The notes under the pieces: model-generated
Seen by the model: only the letters and a program-made list of their open reading frames with translations
Databases searched by the model: none
Told to the model about the DNA's origin: nothing
NCBI GenBank assembly: GCA_963790405.1
Contig: CAWBOJ010000006.1
Coordinates: 248,001 to 312,000, forward strand
Direction of reading: 5' to 3'
Origin: JBGSMX01 sp963790405
Lineage (GTDB): Bacteria > Actinomycetota > Coriobacteriia > Anaerosomatales > JAGXFU01
Length of the DNA: 64,000 nt
Program-made: the position numbers and the translations under genes
Shown: positions 17,216-28,996 of the stretch, one piece after another
Numbering within the stretch: the first letter of the stretch is position 1
How the letters are laid out: every line of letters begins with the position of its first letter

Positions 17216-18880
17216 ATGGTGCTGAGGAGCGAACAGATGAAGACGGGGCCGGCACGTGCCCCGCACCGTAGCCTGCTCAAGGCTGACGGTCTCACCGACG
17301 AGGAAATATCGCGGCCGCTTATCGCGATCGTCAACTCGGTCAACGACATCATTCCCGGACACGTCATGCTCGACAAGATCGCCGCTGCTGTGAAGACCGG
17401 CGTTCTCATGGCCGGCGGAACGCCGCTCGAGTTCGCGACTATCGGGATTTGCGACGGCATCGCCATGAACCACGCGGGGATGCGCTACTCGCTTGCGTCG
17501 CGCGAAGTCATCGCCGACAGCGTCGAGCTGACCGTCCAGGCGCACGCGTTCGACGCGATGGTCATGATCCCGAACTGCGACAAGATCATCCCCGGCATGC
17601 TCATGGCTGCGGCCCGTCTCGATATCCCCACGATCGTCGTTTCCGGCGGACCGATGATGGCCGGCCGGTACAAGGGTGAAGCGGTCGACCTGGACACCGT
17701 GTTCACCGGGTTGGGCAAGCTCAACGCCGGCGAGATGACCGAAGACGAGTTGACCGAGCTGGAAAACGCGGCGTGCCCCACCTGCGGAAGCTGCGCGGGC
17801 CTGTTCACGGCCAACTCGATGAACTGCCTCACCGAGGCTATCGGCCTGGGTCTGCCCGGCAACGGCACGATTCCGGCGGTGTATTCCGAGCGCATTCGGC
17901 TTGCGAAGCACGCCGGCATGAAGATCATGGAGCTGCTGGAGCGAGGCGTCACCGCACGCGACATCATGACGCCCGCTGCCATCCGAAACGCGATGACGCT
18001 CGACATGGCATTCGGCGGCTCGACCAACACGGTGCTGCACTTGACCGCCATCGCCCACGAGGCGGAAGCGGATATCACACTGGATGACTGGGCCGGTGTT
18101 TCGGACGCAACGCCCAACCTGGTGAAGGTATCGCCGTCGTCGAAGTACCACATGGAGGACCTCTACGCGGCAGGCGGGATTCCCGCGATCATGCACGAGC
18201 TCGATGTTGCCGGGTTGATCGAGCGCGATGCGCTCACGGTTGACGGACGCACGATGGGTGAGATCGCGGCAGCGGCTCCCAACCACGACACGCAGATGGT
18301 GCGTCCCGTGTCGGAGGCCTACGCCGCTGAAGGAGGACTCGCCGTGCTCAAGGGCAATCTCGCGCCCGATGGTGCGGTCGTGAAGCGCTCCGCAGTCTCC
18401 ACCGACATGAGGCAGCATTCCGGCCCGGCTCGCGTCTTCGAATCCGAGGAAGACGCCGTGAGCGCCATTCTCGGCGGGAAGATCGACGCCGGCTCGGTGA
18501 TCGTCATTCGCTACGAAGGCCCCAAGGGTGGGCCGGGCATGCGGGAGATGCTCACGCCGACCAGCGCCGTCAAAGGCATCGGGCTGGACCGATCGGTCGC
18601 GCTCATCACCGACGGTCGTTTCAGCGGTGCCACGAGCGGTGCTTCGATCGGCCACGTCTCACCCGAGGCGGCTTCCGGCGGACCGATTGCGCTGGTCGCG
18701 GAAGGCGACACCATCTCGATCGATGTCGATGCGGGAACGATCACGCTCGATGTCGCCGAGGACACGCTGGCGACACGCCGCGCAGCTCTCGTGCAGCCCG
18801 AAGCGCGCGTCACTACCGGATACCTCGCACGCTATGCACGCTTTGTATCCAGTGCAGATAAGGGGGCGGTGCTCTCATGA
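17216..18880 (+). CDS. ilvD: Dihydroxy-acid dehydratase
   Basis: 554 residues, complete. It dehydrates dihydroxy-isovalerate and dihydroxy-methylvalerate in Val/Leu/Ile synthesis, using an Fe-S cluster and Mg. The ATG at 17216 follows AGAAGGG. Cluster and active-site segments: [35 protein letters not shown] and [19 protein letters not shown]. The C-terminal part has [17 protein letters not shown] and [20 protein letters not shown]. It is the first gene after the T-box leader, and its stop overlaps the ilvB ATG by four bases. Confidence 0.96.
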   Translation: MVLRSEQMKTGPARAPHRSLLKADGLTDEEISRPLIAIVNSVNDIIPGHVMLDKIAAAVKTGVLMAGGTPLEFATIGICDGIAMNHAGMRYSLASREVIADSVELTVQAHAFDAMVMIPNCDKIIPGMLMAAARLDIPTIVVSGGPMMAGRYKGEAVDLDTVFTGLGKLNAGEMTEDELTELENAACPTCGSCAGLFTANSMNCLTEAIGLGLPGNGTIPAVYSERIRLAKHAGMKIMELLERGVTARDIMTPAAIRNAMTLDMAFGGSTNTVLHLTAIAHEAEADITLDDWAGVSDATPNLVKVSPSSKYHMEDLYAAGGIPAIMHELDVAGLIERDALTVDGRTMGEIAAAAPNHDTQMVRPVSEAYAAEGGLAVLKGNLAPDGAVVKRSAVSTDMRQHSGPARVFESEEDAVSAILGGKIDAGSVIVIRYEGPKGGPGMREMLTPTSAVKGIGLDRSVALITDGRFSGATSGASIGHVSPEAASGGPIALVAEGDTISIDVDAGTITLDVAEDTLATRRAALVQPEARVTTGYLARYARFVSSADKGAVLS

Positions 18881-20631
18881 GTGAACGCATCAACGGAGCG
18901 CAGGCGCTCGTGCGCTGTCTGGAGGCGGAGAGCGTCGACACGCTGTTCGCCTATCCCGGCGGCGTCGTGTTGCCGATCTTCGACGCACTTTTCGATGCCG
19001 AGAACATACGGACCATCCTTCCTCGGCACGAACAGGGCGCTGTCCACATGGCTGATGGTTATGCCCGTGTGACGGGCAAGCCGGGCGTCGCGATCGTGAC
19101 GAGTGGACCCGGGGCGACCAACACGGTGACCGGACTCGCGAACGCATACATGGATTCGATTCCCATGGTCGTGTTCACGGGTCAGGTTGCGACTGCCGTC
19201 ATCGGCACGGACGCGTTTCAGGAATCCGACATGACCGGCATCACACTGCCGATAACCAAGCACAACTACCTGATCAAACATGCCGAGGAACTGCCCGAGG
19301 TCATCAAAGAGGCGTTCCACATCGCGACGACCGGGCGACCCGGTCCCGTGTTGATCGACGTGCCCGCCGATGTGAGCAAGGGCGAGATCGACTTCGAGTA
19401 TCCCGATTCGGTGAATCTGCCCGGGTACAAGCCCACGTACAAGGGCCACGCGAAGCAGGTCAAGCAGGCCGCGCAGATGATCACCAAGGCACGCAAGCCG
19501 CTGCTCTACGCGGGCGGTGGCATCCTGGCCGCCAACGCTTCCGCCGAGCTCAAGGAGCTCGCCGAGCTCATGCAGCTGCCCATCACGACGACCATGATGG
19601 GCAAGGGTTCGTTCCCCGAAGACCATCACCTCTGGGTCGGCATGCCCGGCATGCACGGCGCGAAGTACACGAACTACACCATGACCGAGACCGACCTGCT
19701 GATCGCGGTGGGCGTGCGCTTCGACGACCGAGTGACGGGCAAGCTCTCCACGTTCGCGAGCAAGGCCAAGATCATCCACATCGATATCGATCCTGCCGAG
19801 ATCGGCAAGAATCGCCTGGTCGACGTTCCCATCGTGGGAGATGCGAAGCATATTCTCGGCGGTATTGTGGCGGAGCTGCGAAAAGGTGGCGCCGAGCCGA
19901 GGACCGATGCGTGGATACGTGCGGTCGATGACTGGCGCAAGCGCTTCCCGTTGCACTACCACCGCGAGGAAGACGTGCTCTATCCGCAGTTCGTCGTGCA
20001 GCGCGTGAGCGAGCTGACCCGGGACCGCGAGACGATCGTGTGCACGGAGGTCGGACAGAACCAGATGTGGGCCTGTCAGTACTACACGCTGCAACACCCG
20101 CGCTCGTGGGTATCATCCGGTGGCCTCGGAACGATGGGCTTCGGCCTTCCCGCTGCAATCGGAGCGCAGGCCGGTCGGCCGGACGCGCTTGTGATCGACA
20201 TCGCCGGTGACGGTTCTATCCAGATGAACAGTCAAGAGATGGCCACGGCGGCCATCAACATGCTGCCGGTCAAGGTCATCTTGCTCAACAACGGCTATCT
20301 GGGCATGGTTCGACAGTGGCAGGAGCTGTTCTATGGCAAGCGCTACAGCTCGACAGTGCTCTCGCAAGAAGTGCCCGATTTCGTGAAGCTTGCCGAGGCG
20401 TACGGCTGGCTGGGCCTGCGCGTCACCAAGCCCGAAGAGGTCGACGATACGCTCAAGAAGGCGTTCGACCACGCAGGACCGGCGTTCGTCGACTTCCGCG
20501 TCGCGCGTGAGGAGTGTGTCTTCCCGATGGTGGCGCCCGGAGGATCGATCGACGAGATGCTCGGCGGTATCCCCGGAGGTCCGGTGTCGGAGATGCTTGA
20601 CGACGATCTCCTCGAGGAGGTGTGGGAGTAG
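18877..20631 (+). CDS. ilvB: Acetolactate synthase large (catalytic) subunit
   Basis: 584 residues, intact. The ThDP- and FAD-dependent enzyme makes acetolactate or acetohydroxybutyrate. Visible elements: [19 protein letters not shown]; the catalytic Glu region [35 protein letters not shown]; and the ThDP/Mg site [15 protein letters not shown] ending in LLNN. The final residues are acidic. The start overlaps the ilvD stop (ATGA), and ilvN starts directly after its stop, so the two subunits are coupled. Confidence 0.96.
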   Translation: MSERINGAQALVRCLEAESVDTLFAYPGGVVLPIFDALFDAENIRTILPRHEQGAVHMADGYARVTGKPGVAIVTSGPGATNTVTGLANAYMDSIPMVVFTGQVATAVIGTDAFQESDMTGITLPITKHNYLIKHAEELPEVIKEAFHIATTGRPGPVLIDVPADVSKGEIDFEYPDSVNLPGYKPTYKGHAKQVKQAAQMITKARKPLLYAGGGILAANASAELKELAELMQLPITTTMMGKGSFPEDHHLWVGMPGMHGAKYTNYTMTETDLLIAVGVRFDDRVTGKLSTFASKAKIIHIDIDPAEIGKNRLVDVPIVGDAKHILGGIVAELRKGGAEPRTDAWIRAVDDWRKRFPLHYHREEDVLYPQFVVQRVSELTRDRETIVCTEVGQNQMWACQYYTLQHPRSWVSSGGLGTMGFGLPAAIGAQAGRPDALVIDIAGDGSIQMNSQEMATAAINMLPVKVILLNNGYLGMVRQWQELFYGKRYSSTVLSQEVPDFVKLAEAYGWLGLRVTKPEEVDDTLKKAFDHAGPAFVDFRVAREECVFPMVAPGGSIDEMLGGIPGGPVSEMLDDDLLEEVWE

Positions 20632-21117
20632 ATGCAGCACACACTATCCGTCCTGGTCGAGAACAAGCCCGGCGTGCTGACGCGTGTCTCTTCGCTGTTC
20701 GCCCGCCGCGGGTTCAACATCGACTCGCTCGCGGTTGGCGTGACCGAGGATCCGACGCTGTCCCGCATCACGATCGTTGTGAGCGCCGCTGACACGCCGG
20801 TCGAGCAGATCACCAAGCAGCTGCACAAGCTGATCAACGTGATAAAGATCCAGGACCTCGACCCGAGCGAATCTATCGATCGGGAGCTGGCTCTGTTCAA
20901 GGTCAATGCACCGCCGGAGCGACGCGGTGAGGTCATTGAGATCGTCAACGTCTTCCGAGCGAAGATCGTCGACGTGGGAAAGAACTCGCTCACGATAGAG
21001 GCCACAGGTTCCTCGGACAAGCTCGAAGCAATGGAGGACCTGTTCCGGGCCTACGGAATCAAGGAACTAGCGCGTACGGGCAAGATCGCCCTGGCCCGGG
21101 GCTCAAAAGAGAATTAG
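20632..21117 (+). CDS. ilvN: Acetolactate synthase small (regulatory) subunit
   Basis: 161 residues, the usual length of the short bacterial IlvN/IlvH. An N-terminal ACT domain ([20 protein letters not shown], then NIDSLAVG) binds the feedback inhibitor valine in homologues. The C-terminal half ([20 protein letters not shown] onwards) mediates subunit contacts. It starts at the base after the ilvB stop. Confidence 0.95.
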   Translation: MQHTLSVLVENKPGVLTRVSSLFARRGFNIDSLAVGVTEDPTLSRITIVVSAADTPVEQITKQLHKLINVIKIQDLDPSESIDRELALFKVNAPPERRGEVIEIVNVFRAKIVDVGKNSLTIEATGSSDKLEAMEDLFRAYGIKELARTGKIALARGSKEN

Positions 21118-21131
21118 GAGGACGCATTCAA

Positions 21132-22127
21132 ATGGCTACCATCTACTACGAGAGTGACTGCGACCTGTCGCTGATCAAAGACCGCAAGATCGCGGTGATC
21201 GGCTACGGTTCCCAGGGTCATGCCCACGCGCTCAACTTGCATGACTCGGGGTGCGACGTGCGGGTTGGTCTGCGGACGGGCTCGAGCAACTGGGACAAGG
21301 CCAAGGACGCCGGCCTCAAGGTCGCGACGCCGCGAGAGGCGGCTGCCGAGGCCGACATCATCATGATTCTCACTCCCGATGAGACCCAGGCTCACACGTA
21401 CTACTCGGAGATCCACGAGTCGATGACGGCCGGCAAGGTGCTCGCCTTCGCCCACGGCTTCAACATCCACTTCGGGCAGATCGAGCCGCCGAAGGATGTC
21501 GACGTCATCATGATCGCCCCGAAGGGCCCCGGTCACATGGTCCGTCGCGTCTTCGTCGAAGGCAGCGGCGTGCCGAACCTGATCGCTGTCTACCAAGATG
21601 CGAGCGGTTCCGCTCGTGAGATCGCGCTCGCATGGGCCGCCGGCATCGGCGGAGCGCGTGCAGGCATCATCGAGACGACGTTTGCCGAGGAGACCGAGAC
21701 CGACCTGTTCGGCGAGCAGGCTGTGCTGTGCGGCGGCGCGACCGAGCTCGTGAAGGCCGGCTTCGAGACGCTTGTCGAGGCAGGCTACCAGCCCGAGATC
21801 GCGTACTTCGAGTGCATGCACGAGCTCAAGCTCATCGTCGACCTCATGTACGAGGGCGGCATGGCCAAGATGTTCGACTCGATCTCCAACACCGCCGAGT
21901 ACGGTGCGTACGTGTCCGGTCCGCGCCTCATCACCGACGAGACGCGTGAAGAGATGGCGCAGATCCTGTGGGAGATCCAGAACGGCAGTTTCGCCAGCAA
22001 CTGGATTCTTGAGAACAAGGGCGGCTCGGCGCATTTCAAGGCGACGCGCCGTATCAATGCCGAGCATCTGATCGAGGACGTCGGTGGCGAACTGCGCGAC
22101 ATGTTCGCCTGGTTGAAGAAGGACTAG
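21132..22127 (+). CDS. ilvC: Ketol-acid reductoisomerase (class I)
   Basis: 331 residues, the class I length. It isomerises and reduces acetolactate using NAD(P)H and Mg. The N-terminal Rossmann motif [20 protein letters not shown] and the following [13 protein letters not shown] contain the cofactor-phosphate loop. The knotted C-terminal domain has [19 protein letters not shown] and [19 protein letters not shown] with the metal-binding acids. A GGAGG site precedes the ATG; the gene is intact. Confidence 0.96.
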   Translation: MATIYYESDCDLSLIKDRKIAVIGYGSQGHAHALNLHDSGCDVRVGLRTGSSNWDKAKDAGLKVATPREAAAEADIIMILTPDETQAHTYYSEIHESMTAGKVLAFAHGFNIHFGQIEPPKDVDVIMIAPKGPGHMVRRVFVEGSGVPNLIAVYQDASGSAREIALAWAAGIGGARAGIIETTFAEETETDLFGEQAVLCGGATELVKAGFETLVEAGYQPEIAYFECMHELKLIVDLMYEGGMAKMFDSISNTAEYGAYVSGPRLITDETREEMAQILWEIQNGSFASNWILENKGGSAHFKATRRINAEHLIEDVGGELRDMFAWLKKD

Positions 22128-22140
22128 GGGGAAACACCAG

Positions 22141-23286
22141 ATGCAGAAGAAGTACCTGATGACGCCGGGGCCGACACCGGTCCCTGCCGAGGTCCTGCTC
22201 ACGCAGGCCGCCCCGATCATCCACCACCGCACGCCGGACTTCTCGGCAGCTTTGATGGAAGCAGTCGAGGGCCTCAAGTACGTGTTCCAGACGCAAGGCG
22301 ATGTGCTCGTGATGGCGTGCTCCGGGACAGGTGTCATGGAGGCGTCGATCGCGAACGCATTCTGCGCCGGCGACACGATCATCGTTACGCGCAACGGCAA
22401 GTTCGGCGATCGCATGAAGCAGATCTCCGAAGTCTACGGACTCAACGTGGTCGATCTGGCCTACGAGTGGACCGAGGTCGTGCGTCCCGCCGATATCGAG
22501 AAGGCACTGGCCGAGAACCCGGACGCGCGCGGCGTTGTCGTGACGCAGTCCGAGACGTCTTCGGGAGTGCTCAACGACGTCGAGGCCGTCGGCAAGATCG
22601 TGGCCGGCTATCCCGACTGCATCTTCATCGTGGACAGCATCACCGGAATCGGTGCGGTCGAGTGCAAGACCGACGAGTGGGGCCTGGACGTGGTCATGAC
22701 CGGCTCGCAGAAGGGCCTCATGCTGCCGCCGGGTCTTGCTGCATGCACGGTCTCCGACAAGGCGTGGAAGGCCTACGAGCGCTCTACGCTGCCGAAGTAC
22801 TACTTCGACTGGGCCAAGTACAAGAAGTCCCTCGACAAGGACACGACCCCGTTCACACCTGCGGTGTCGCTCGTCATGGGTCTCAGGGAGTCGCTGCGCA
22901 TGATTCGCGAGGAGGGTCTCGAGAACACCATCGCGCGCCACTCGCGTTTGGCGGAGGCGACGCGCAAGGGTTGCGAGGCGCTGGGCATGAAGCTGTTCGC
23001 TCCACCCGAGGGTCGCGGCTCGGCGGTCACGCCGGTCTGGGTACCCGACGGCGTCGACGGCAAGGCCATCGTCAAGATCATGAAGGACAAGCACGGAGTC
23101 ACCATCGCCGGTGGCCAGGACGACTACGCGGGGCGCATCTTCCGCGTCGGTCACCTCGGCTACTTCGGAGATTTCGACATCATCGTCACGCTTGCGGCGC
23201 TCGAGATGACGCTGGTCGAGCTTGGATACGATTTCGAGCGCGGGGCGGGCATCAAGGCCGCCGAAGCCGTGTTCATGGGCGAGTAG
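22141..23286 (+). CDS. Class V aminotransferase (serine/phosphoserine-type)
   Basis: 381 residues, PLP-dependent, of the alanine-glyoxylate/serine-pyruvate group. Opening motif KKYLMTPGPTPVPAEVL; IIHHRTPDFSAAL; the cofactor Lys is in MTGSQKGLMLPPG near residue 195, with IVDSITGIGAVE before it. It lies between ilvC and serA with short gaps of 13 and 9 bases. Class V enzymes of this kind can replace SerC in phosphoserine formation, and the serA neighbour supports that. A direct branched-chain aminotransferase role is less likely because IlvE is fold type IV. Confidence 0.85.
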   Translation: MQKKYLMTPGPTPVPAEVLLTQAAPIIHHRTPDFSAALMEAVEGLKYVFQTQGDVLVMACSGTGVMEASIANAFCAGDTIIVTRNGKFGDRMKQISEVYGLNVVDLAYEWTEVVRPADIEKALAENPDARGVVVTQSETSSGVLNDVEAVGKIVAGYPDCIFIVDSITGIGAVECKTDEWGLDVVMTGSQKGLMLPPGLAACTVSDKAWKAYERSTLPKYYFDWAKYKKSLDKDTTPFTPAVSLVMGLRESLRMIREEGLENTIARHSRLAEATRKGCEALGMKLFAPPEGRGSAVTPVWVPDGVDGKAIVKIMKDKHGVTIAGGQDDYAGRIFRVGHLGYFGDFDIIVTLAALEMTLVELGYDFERGAGIKAAEAVFMGE

Positions 23287-23295
23287 GGGGAACTG

Positions 23296-24874
23296 ATGAA
23301 GGTACTGGTAGCAGAGAAGATCGCTGCAAGCGGGATCGAGAAACTCAAGGCCGAGTTCGACGTTGAAGTGAAGACCGATCTAACGCCCGAGCAGCTCGTC
23401 GCTGAGATCGCCGAATACGACGGCCTGATCGTGCGCTCGGCCACCAAGGTGACGCGTGATGTCATCGAGGCCGGAACGAACCTGAAGATCATCGGCCGCG
23501 CCGGCGTCGGCGTCGACAACGTCGATGTGCAGGCAGCGACCGAGCGCGGCATCATCGTATGCAACGCACCGACGTCCAACATCGTGTCGGCGGCGGAGCA
23601 CACGATCGCGCTCATGCTCGCGCAGTCGCGCAACATCCCGCAGGCCGCGGCGAGCATGCGCGAGTGCAAGTGGGAGCGTTCGAAGTTCACAGGCGCCGAG
23701 CTCTACGAGAAGACGCTCGCGGTCTTCGGCCTGGGCCGCATCGGCACGCTGGTTGCCGAGCGAGCACGCGGCTTCGGGATGCGGCTCATCGGCTTCGACC
23801 CGTACACGACGCCGGAGCGCGCGCAGGCCATCGGCGTCGAGCTGATCGACGACGTTGACGAGATCCTGGCGCAGGCCGACTACATCACGGTCCACCTGCC
23901 CAAGACCAAAGAGACGATCGGCATGTTCGGTGCCGAGCAGTTCGCGAAGATGAAAGACGGCGTTCGTCTGATCAACACCGCGCGTGGCGGCATCTATCAG
24001 ATCGAGGCGCTGGCCGACGCGGTGCGCTCGGGCAAGGTCGCCTCGGCAGGTATCGACGTCTACGAGATCGAGCCGTGCACCGACTCGCCGCTGGCCGAGT
24101 TCGACAACGTCATCCTGACGCCGCACCTGGGCGCCAGCACCGCAGAGGCACAGGACCGCGCCGGCGAGCAGATCGCCGAGTTCGTGGCTGCCGGCCTGCG
24201 CGGTGAGATGGTCGCGACAGCGGTCAACATCGCGCCGGTTGCTCCCGAGGTGCTCGAGAAGGTCGGCCCGTTCATCGATGTCGCCGAGAAGCTCGGCAAG
24301 ATGGTCGCGCAGATGGCGCGTCACGGCGTGGAGTCGCTCGATATCCGCTTCGTGGGTGCGTTGGCCGACACCGACACTCGCATCCTCAAGACTGCGCTAC
24401 TCAAGGGTTTGCTCACCGTGGTGAGCGCCGAGTCTGTGAACTTCGTCAACGCGGACTACTACGCCGAGCAGCGTGGCATCCGGGTGACCGAGACCAAGCA
24501 GACCGAGACCCGGGACTACGTGTCGATGATCAGCGTTCACTCGGACGGCGATCAAGGCCGTGGATATCGCCGCGGCCATCATCGGCCCGCGCAACGAACC
24601 GCGTCTGGTGAAGCTGTTCGACTACGACGTGGACATGGGCCCCTCGGCATACATGGCGTTCTTCAAGTACGACGACCGACCGGGCATGATCGGCAAGGTC
24701 GGCACGTTGCTGGGCGCGCAGGGCACGAACATCGGGTCCATGCAGGTTGCCCGCCATGAGAAGGGCGGCGTGGCCCTCATGGGGATCACCGTCGACAGTC
24801 CCATCGCTGCCGATCTGCTCGCAGTCATCGTGGAGCAGGCCGGCATGACGGACGCGTGGAGCGTGGAGCTATAA
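23296..24874 (+). CDS. serA: D-3-phosphoglycerate dehydrogenase with ASB and ACT domains (frameshifted)
   Basis: About 525 residues, the long SerA form. It oxidises 3-phosphoglycerate in the first step of serine synthesis. N-terminal LVAEKIAASGIEKLKAEFDV; NAD site LAVFGLGRIGTLVAERA; catalytic region NTARGGIYQIEAL with TPHLGASTAEAQ. After an ASB-like domain the frame shifts near 24550. The ACT domain continues in another frame (YDDRPGMIGKVGTLLGAQGT, then MGITVDSPIAADLLAVIVEQ). The ACT domain binds serine for feedback control in homologues. I treat the break as an indel. Confidence 0.93.
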
Positions 24875-24949
24875 AGACGTCGCCGCTGTGAAGTGAAGGG
24901 CGGCTGCCGGTTGGCGGTAGTCGCCCGCGACGTCGATAAGGAGACGACC

Positions 24950-26496
24950 GTGAGCACCGACAAGGTCTACATCTTCGATACAACGCTCCGTGATGGCGAG
25001 CAGTCACCCGGGCGCCAGCATGAACACCGACGAGAAGCTCGATATCACCCGGCAGCTCGTGCGGCTGGGCGTCGACATCATCGAGGCGGGCTTTCCGATC
25101 TCGAGTCCCGGAGACTTCGAAAGCGTGCGGCGCATCGGCGACGAGGTCGGCGATGCGTGCGTCGTGTGCGGGCTGTCGCGCGCCATCCCGAAGGACATCG
25201 AGGCCGCTGCCGACGCGCTCAAGACGGCGAAGCGGCCGCGAATCCACACCGGCATCGGCGTGAGCGAGAGTCACTTGCGCGACAAGCTGCGCATCAGTGG
25301 CGACGAGGCCATCGAGCGTGCGGTCGCGGCCGTGAAGCTCGCGCGGACCTTCGTGGAAGACGTCGAGTTCTACGCCGAGGATGCCGGACGCGCCGAGCCT
25401 GTGTTCCTGTACCGGATGATCCAGGAGGTCATCGCTGCGGGTGCGACGGTGGTCAACATCCCGGACACGACCGGCTACGCCTACCCGGATCGCTTCGGCG
25501 CGCTGATCGCCGGGCTTGGGGAGCACGTGGACGGCATCGAGAACGCCATCATCTCGGTGCACTGCCACAACGACCTGGGTATGGCGACTGCCAACGCGCT
25601 CGCGGGAGTCGCCGCCGGCGCGCGGCAGATCGAGTGCACCATCAACGGTCTGGGCGAGCGTGCCGGCAACACCGCCATGGAAGAGGTCGTGATGGCGCTG
25701 CGCCAGCGTCGCGACGTCTTCGGCGTGGACACCGGCATCAACACACGCGAGATCATGCGCACTTCTCGGCTGGTCTCGAGCATCACCGGCATCAACGTGC
25801 AGCCCAACAAGGCGATCGTCGGCGCGAATGCGTTCGCGCACTCAAGTGGCATCCATCAGGACGGCGTGCTCAAGGAGCGCTCGACCTACGAGATCATCGA
25901 TCCGGTCGAGGTCGGCGTGGGCGGGTCGAGCATCGTGCTCACCGCCCGCAGCGGGCGACACGCGCTGCGTCACCGGCTCGAGGAGCTGGGCTACGCCCTG
26001 GGCGAAGACAGAGTTCGAGCCGGTCTACGAGGCGTTCCTCGAGCTGGCCGACAAGAAGAAGGAAGTCTACGACGAGGACCTCGAGGCGCTGGTGGGCGAG
26101 CAGGAGCGTACGCTGCGCGAGGTCTACCATCTCGAGACGGTTCACGTGATGTGTGGCGAGCCGGGCATACCCACCGCCACGGTCGAGCTGATCGATCGCG
26201 ATGGCAACCACCTTGTCGACTCGAGCCACGGCACCGGCCCGGTCGATGCCGTGTACAAGGCGATCAACCGCATGATCGATGTCGAGAACGACCTGACCGA
26301 GTTCTCGGTCAAGGCCGTCACGCGCGGAATCGACGCGCTCGGCGAGGTCACGATTCGCGTGCGCAGCGCCGACGACAAGGTGTTCACCGGCCGAGGAGCG
26401 CACTCGGACATCATCGTCGCTTCGGCCAAGGCGTATACGAACGCGCTCAACCGGCTGCTCGTGAGCCAGACGCAGTCGGATATCGAAGAGACGTAG
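24950..26496 (+). CDS. leuA: 2-isopropylmalate synthase (two frameshifts)
   Basis: About 515 residues, the first committed enzyme of leucine synthesis. GTG start at 24950 after ATAAGGAG. The catalytic motif [12 protein letters not shown] is in frame 2. The frame changes near 25010, and the bulk follows ([60 protein letters not shown]). It changes again near 26010, leading to the LeuA allosteric domain ([20 protein letters not shown]). The regulatory domain, which binds leucine in homologues, distinguishes it from the NifV-like gene at 9877. Confidence 0.93.
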
Positions 26497-26563
26497 CACG
26501 CGGACATGCGGCCGTCGCAGCCGCGTGTTCTCGGCAACTGACATAAGGAGTGAAGCGAGAGCC

Positions 26564-27838
26564 ATGCCCCGACCCATGACTATCACCGAGAAGATATTCG
26601 CGGCTCACGCCGGGCTGGATGAGGTCGTTCCCGGCCAGCTCGTCGAGTGCGATCTCGACCTCGTGCTCGCCAACGACGTCACGGCGCCGATCGCGATCAA
26701 GGAGTTCCGCAAGATCGGCGTCGACAAGGTCTGGGATCCCGAGAAGATCGCGCTGGTTCCCGACCACTACACGCCGAACAAGGACATCAAGAGCGCCGAG
26801 CAGGCCAAGATGATGCGCGAGTTCGCACATGACCAGAGGAATCTCGCACTACTACGAGATCGGGTGCATGGGCGTCGAGCACGCGTTGCTGCCCGAGCAG
26901 GGCGTCGTCGTGCCCGGCGACGTGATCATCGGCGCAGACTCTCACACGTGTACGTACGGTGCGCTCGGTGCGTTCGCCACCGGCGTGGGATCGACGGATG
27001 CGGCCGCCGGCATGGCGACCGGCCAGGCATGGTTCAAGGTGCCGGCGTCGGTCAAGTTCGTCATCGACGGCGAACTCGGTCCGTGGGTGAGCGGCAAGGA
27101 CGTCATCTTGCACATCATCGGCATGATCGGCGTCGACGGTGCGCTGTACCAGGCGATGGAGTTCACCGGCTCGACGATCGCCGCGCTCGACATGGACGAC
27201 CGCATGACGATCTGCAACATGGCTATCGAAGCGGGCGGCAAGTCCGGCATCATCGCCGTCGACGACATCGACCCGCGCGTATCTTGAAGGGCCGCGCCGA
27301 GCGCGAATGGATCGAGTACCACTCTGACCCGGACGCCGAGTACGCGCCGTGTCATCGAGATCGACGCCTCGACCATCAAGCCGACGGTCGCCTTTCCGCA
27401 TCTGCCTATCGAACACCCGCAACTGCCGAGGACGCCCGCGACATCTGGGTCGATCAGGTCGTCATCGGTTCGTGCACCAACGGTCGCATCGAGGACATGC
27501 GCATCGCGGCGGAGATCCTCAAGGGTCGCAAGGTACACGAGAAGGTGCGTCTGATCATCATCCCGGCGACGCAGGAGATCTACCGTCAGGCGATGCACGA
27601 GGGCCTGTTCGACATCTTCCTCGACGCGGACGCGGCGGTCTCGACGCCCACGTGCGGGCCCTGCCTGGGCGGGCACATGGGCATTCTGGCGGCAGGCGAG
27701 CGCGCTGTTGCGACGACGAACCGCAACTTCGTCGGACGCATGGGCGATCCCACGAGCGAGGTCTACCTGGCATCTCCGGCGGTGGCTGCGGCGACTGCGG
27801 TCGCGGGTCACATCGCGCTGCCGGGGGATCTGGACTGA
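26564..27838 (+). CDS. leuC: 3-isopropylmalate dehydratase large subunit (several frameshifts)
   Basis: About 420 residues when joined across at least four frame changes (near 26825, 27280, 27345 and 27430). ATG 26564 gives [20 protein letters not shown] 26576 is an alternative. [4Fe-4S] enzyme segments: [59 protein letters not shown] and [14 protein letters not shown]. It follows leuA by 68 bases. Its small-subunit partner is not adjacent: gmd comes next, and the only leuD-like gene without the aconitase context is at 62054. Confidence 0.9.
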   Translation: MPRPMTITEKIFAAHAGLDEVVPGQLVECDLDLVLANDVTAPIAIKEFRKIGVDKVWDPEKIALVPDHYTPNKDIKSAEQAKMMREFAHDQRNLALLRDRVHGRRARVAARAGRRRARRRDHRRRLSHVYVRCARCVRHRRGIDGCGRRHGDRPGMVQGAGVGQVRHRRRTRSVGERQGRHLAHHRHDRRRRCAVPGDGVHRLDDRRARHGRPHDDLQHGYRSGRQVRHHRRRRHRPARILKGRAEREWIEYHSDPDAEYAPCHRDRRLDHQADGRLSASAYRTPATAEDARDIWVDQVVIGSCTNGRIEDMRIAAEILKGRKVHEKVRLIIIPATQEIYRQAMHEGLFDIFLDADAAVSTPTCGPCLGGHMGILAAGERAVATTNRNFVGRMGDPTSEVYLASPAVAAATAVAGHIALPGDLD

Positions 27839-27910
27839 CGGCCGAGACAACTTGACCACGCTGGTCGGGTACAATATCGCATGGACTGACGGCACTAGTT
27901 CGGAGCAGCG

Positions 27911-28996
27911 ATGAAACGCGCCCTGATTACCGGCGTCACTGGCCAGGACGGCGCCTACCTGGCGGAGTTCCTCCTCGGCAAAGGCTACGAAGTGCACGGC
28001 ATCAAGCGTCGCTCTTCGAGCTTCAATACCGAGCGGATAGACCATCTGTACCAGGATCCGCATGATGCGGGCGTGCGCTTTCACCTGCACTACGGCGATC
28101 TCACCGATGCCACGAACCTCATCCGGATCCTGCAAGAGGTGCGCCCGGACGAGATATACAACCTCGGCGCCCAAAGTCACGTGCAGGTCTCCTTCGAAAC
28201 GCCCGAGTACACGGCGGAGACGGACGGGCTCGGTACGCTGAGGTTGCTTGAGGCGATTCGGATCCTTGGCATGGAGCAGACCTGCCGGTTCTATCAGGCG
28301 TCCTCTAGCGAGTTGTTCGGGAAGGTGACCGAGACTCCGCAGGTGGAAACGACCCCGTTCTATCCGCGCAGCCCGTACGCAGTCGCGAAGCTCTTTGCGT
28401 ACTGGATTGTGGTGAACTACCGCGAGGCCTACGGGATACACGCCTCCAACGGCATTCTGTTCAACCACGAGAGCCCGCTGAGAGGCGAGACGTTCGTGAC
28501 GCGCAAGATAACCCGCGCGGCGGCACGCATCAAGCTGGGGCTGGACGAGACACTCCATCTGGGCAACCTGGATGCCAAACGTGACTGGGGCTTCGCGGGC
28601 GACTACGTGGAACTGATGTGGTTGATGCTTCAGCAAGACGAACCGGACGACTACGTGATGGCAACCGGTGTCACGACGTCGGTACGCGACTTCGTTCGCG
28701 CAGCGTTCGGTCACCTCGGCATTGCACTGCGCTTCGAAGGTGAGGGCGTGGACGAGCGTGGCGTCGATGACGCTACCGGTCGCGTGCTGGTTCGGGTCGA
28801 CCCGCGCTACTTCCGTCCCACCGAGGTCGATTTGCTTCTCGGCGACGCCACTAAGGCACGGGAGAAGCTGGGCTGGGAGCCGCGCGTTCAGCTGCCCGAG
28901 CTCGTGAAGATGATGGTCGACGCGGATCTTCTGCAGGCCGAAAGAGAGAAGCATCTCAAGGACGGCGGGTTCGAGGTTCGCGGCAACGATGCGTAG
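27911..28996 (+). CDS. gmd: GDP-mannose 4,6-dehydratase
   Basis: 361 residues, an extended SDR enzyme making GDP-4-keto-6-deoxymannose. NAD motif [17 protein letters not shown]; substrate region [20 protein letters not shown]; catalytic SSSELFGK and the YxxxK in [33 protein letters not shown] is a Gmd hallmark. The ATG at 27911 has a CGGAG site. It overlaps fcl by eight bases, so the pair would make GDP-L-fucose for surface glycans. Confidence 0.95.
   Translation: MKRALITGVTGQDGAYLAEFLLGKGYEVHGIKRRSSSFNTERIDHLYQDPHDAGVRFHLHYGDLTDATNLIRILQEVRPDEIYNLGAQSHVQVSFETPEYTAETDGLGTLRLLEAIRILGMEQTCRFYQASSSELFGKVTETPQVETTPFYPRSPYAVAKLFAYWIVVNYREAYGIHASNGILFNHESPLRGETFVTRKITRAAARIKLGLDETLHLGNLDAKRDWGFAGDYVELMWLMLQQDEPDDYVMATGVTTSVRDFVRAAFGHLGIALRFEGEGVDERGVDDATGRVLVRVDPRYFRPTEVDLLLGDATKAREKLGWEPRVQLPELVKMMVDADLLQAEREKHLKDGGFEVRGNDA

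Noticed and set aside
16991..18655. A 554-codon open frame on the minus strand opposite ilvD
   Set aside because: Shadow of the ilvD codon pattern; it also crosses the T-box leader and shows no recognisable domain.
27852..27875. TTGACC and TACAAT before gmd as a promoter
   Set aside because: The spacing is only 12 bases, too short for a sigma-70 promoter unless bases are missing from the assembly.
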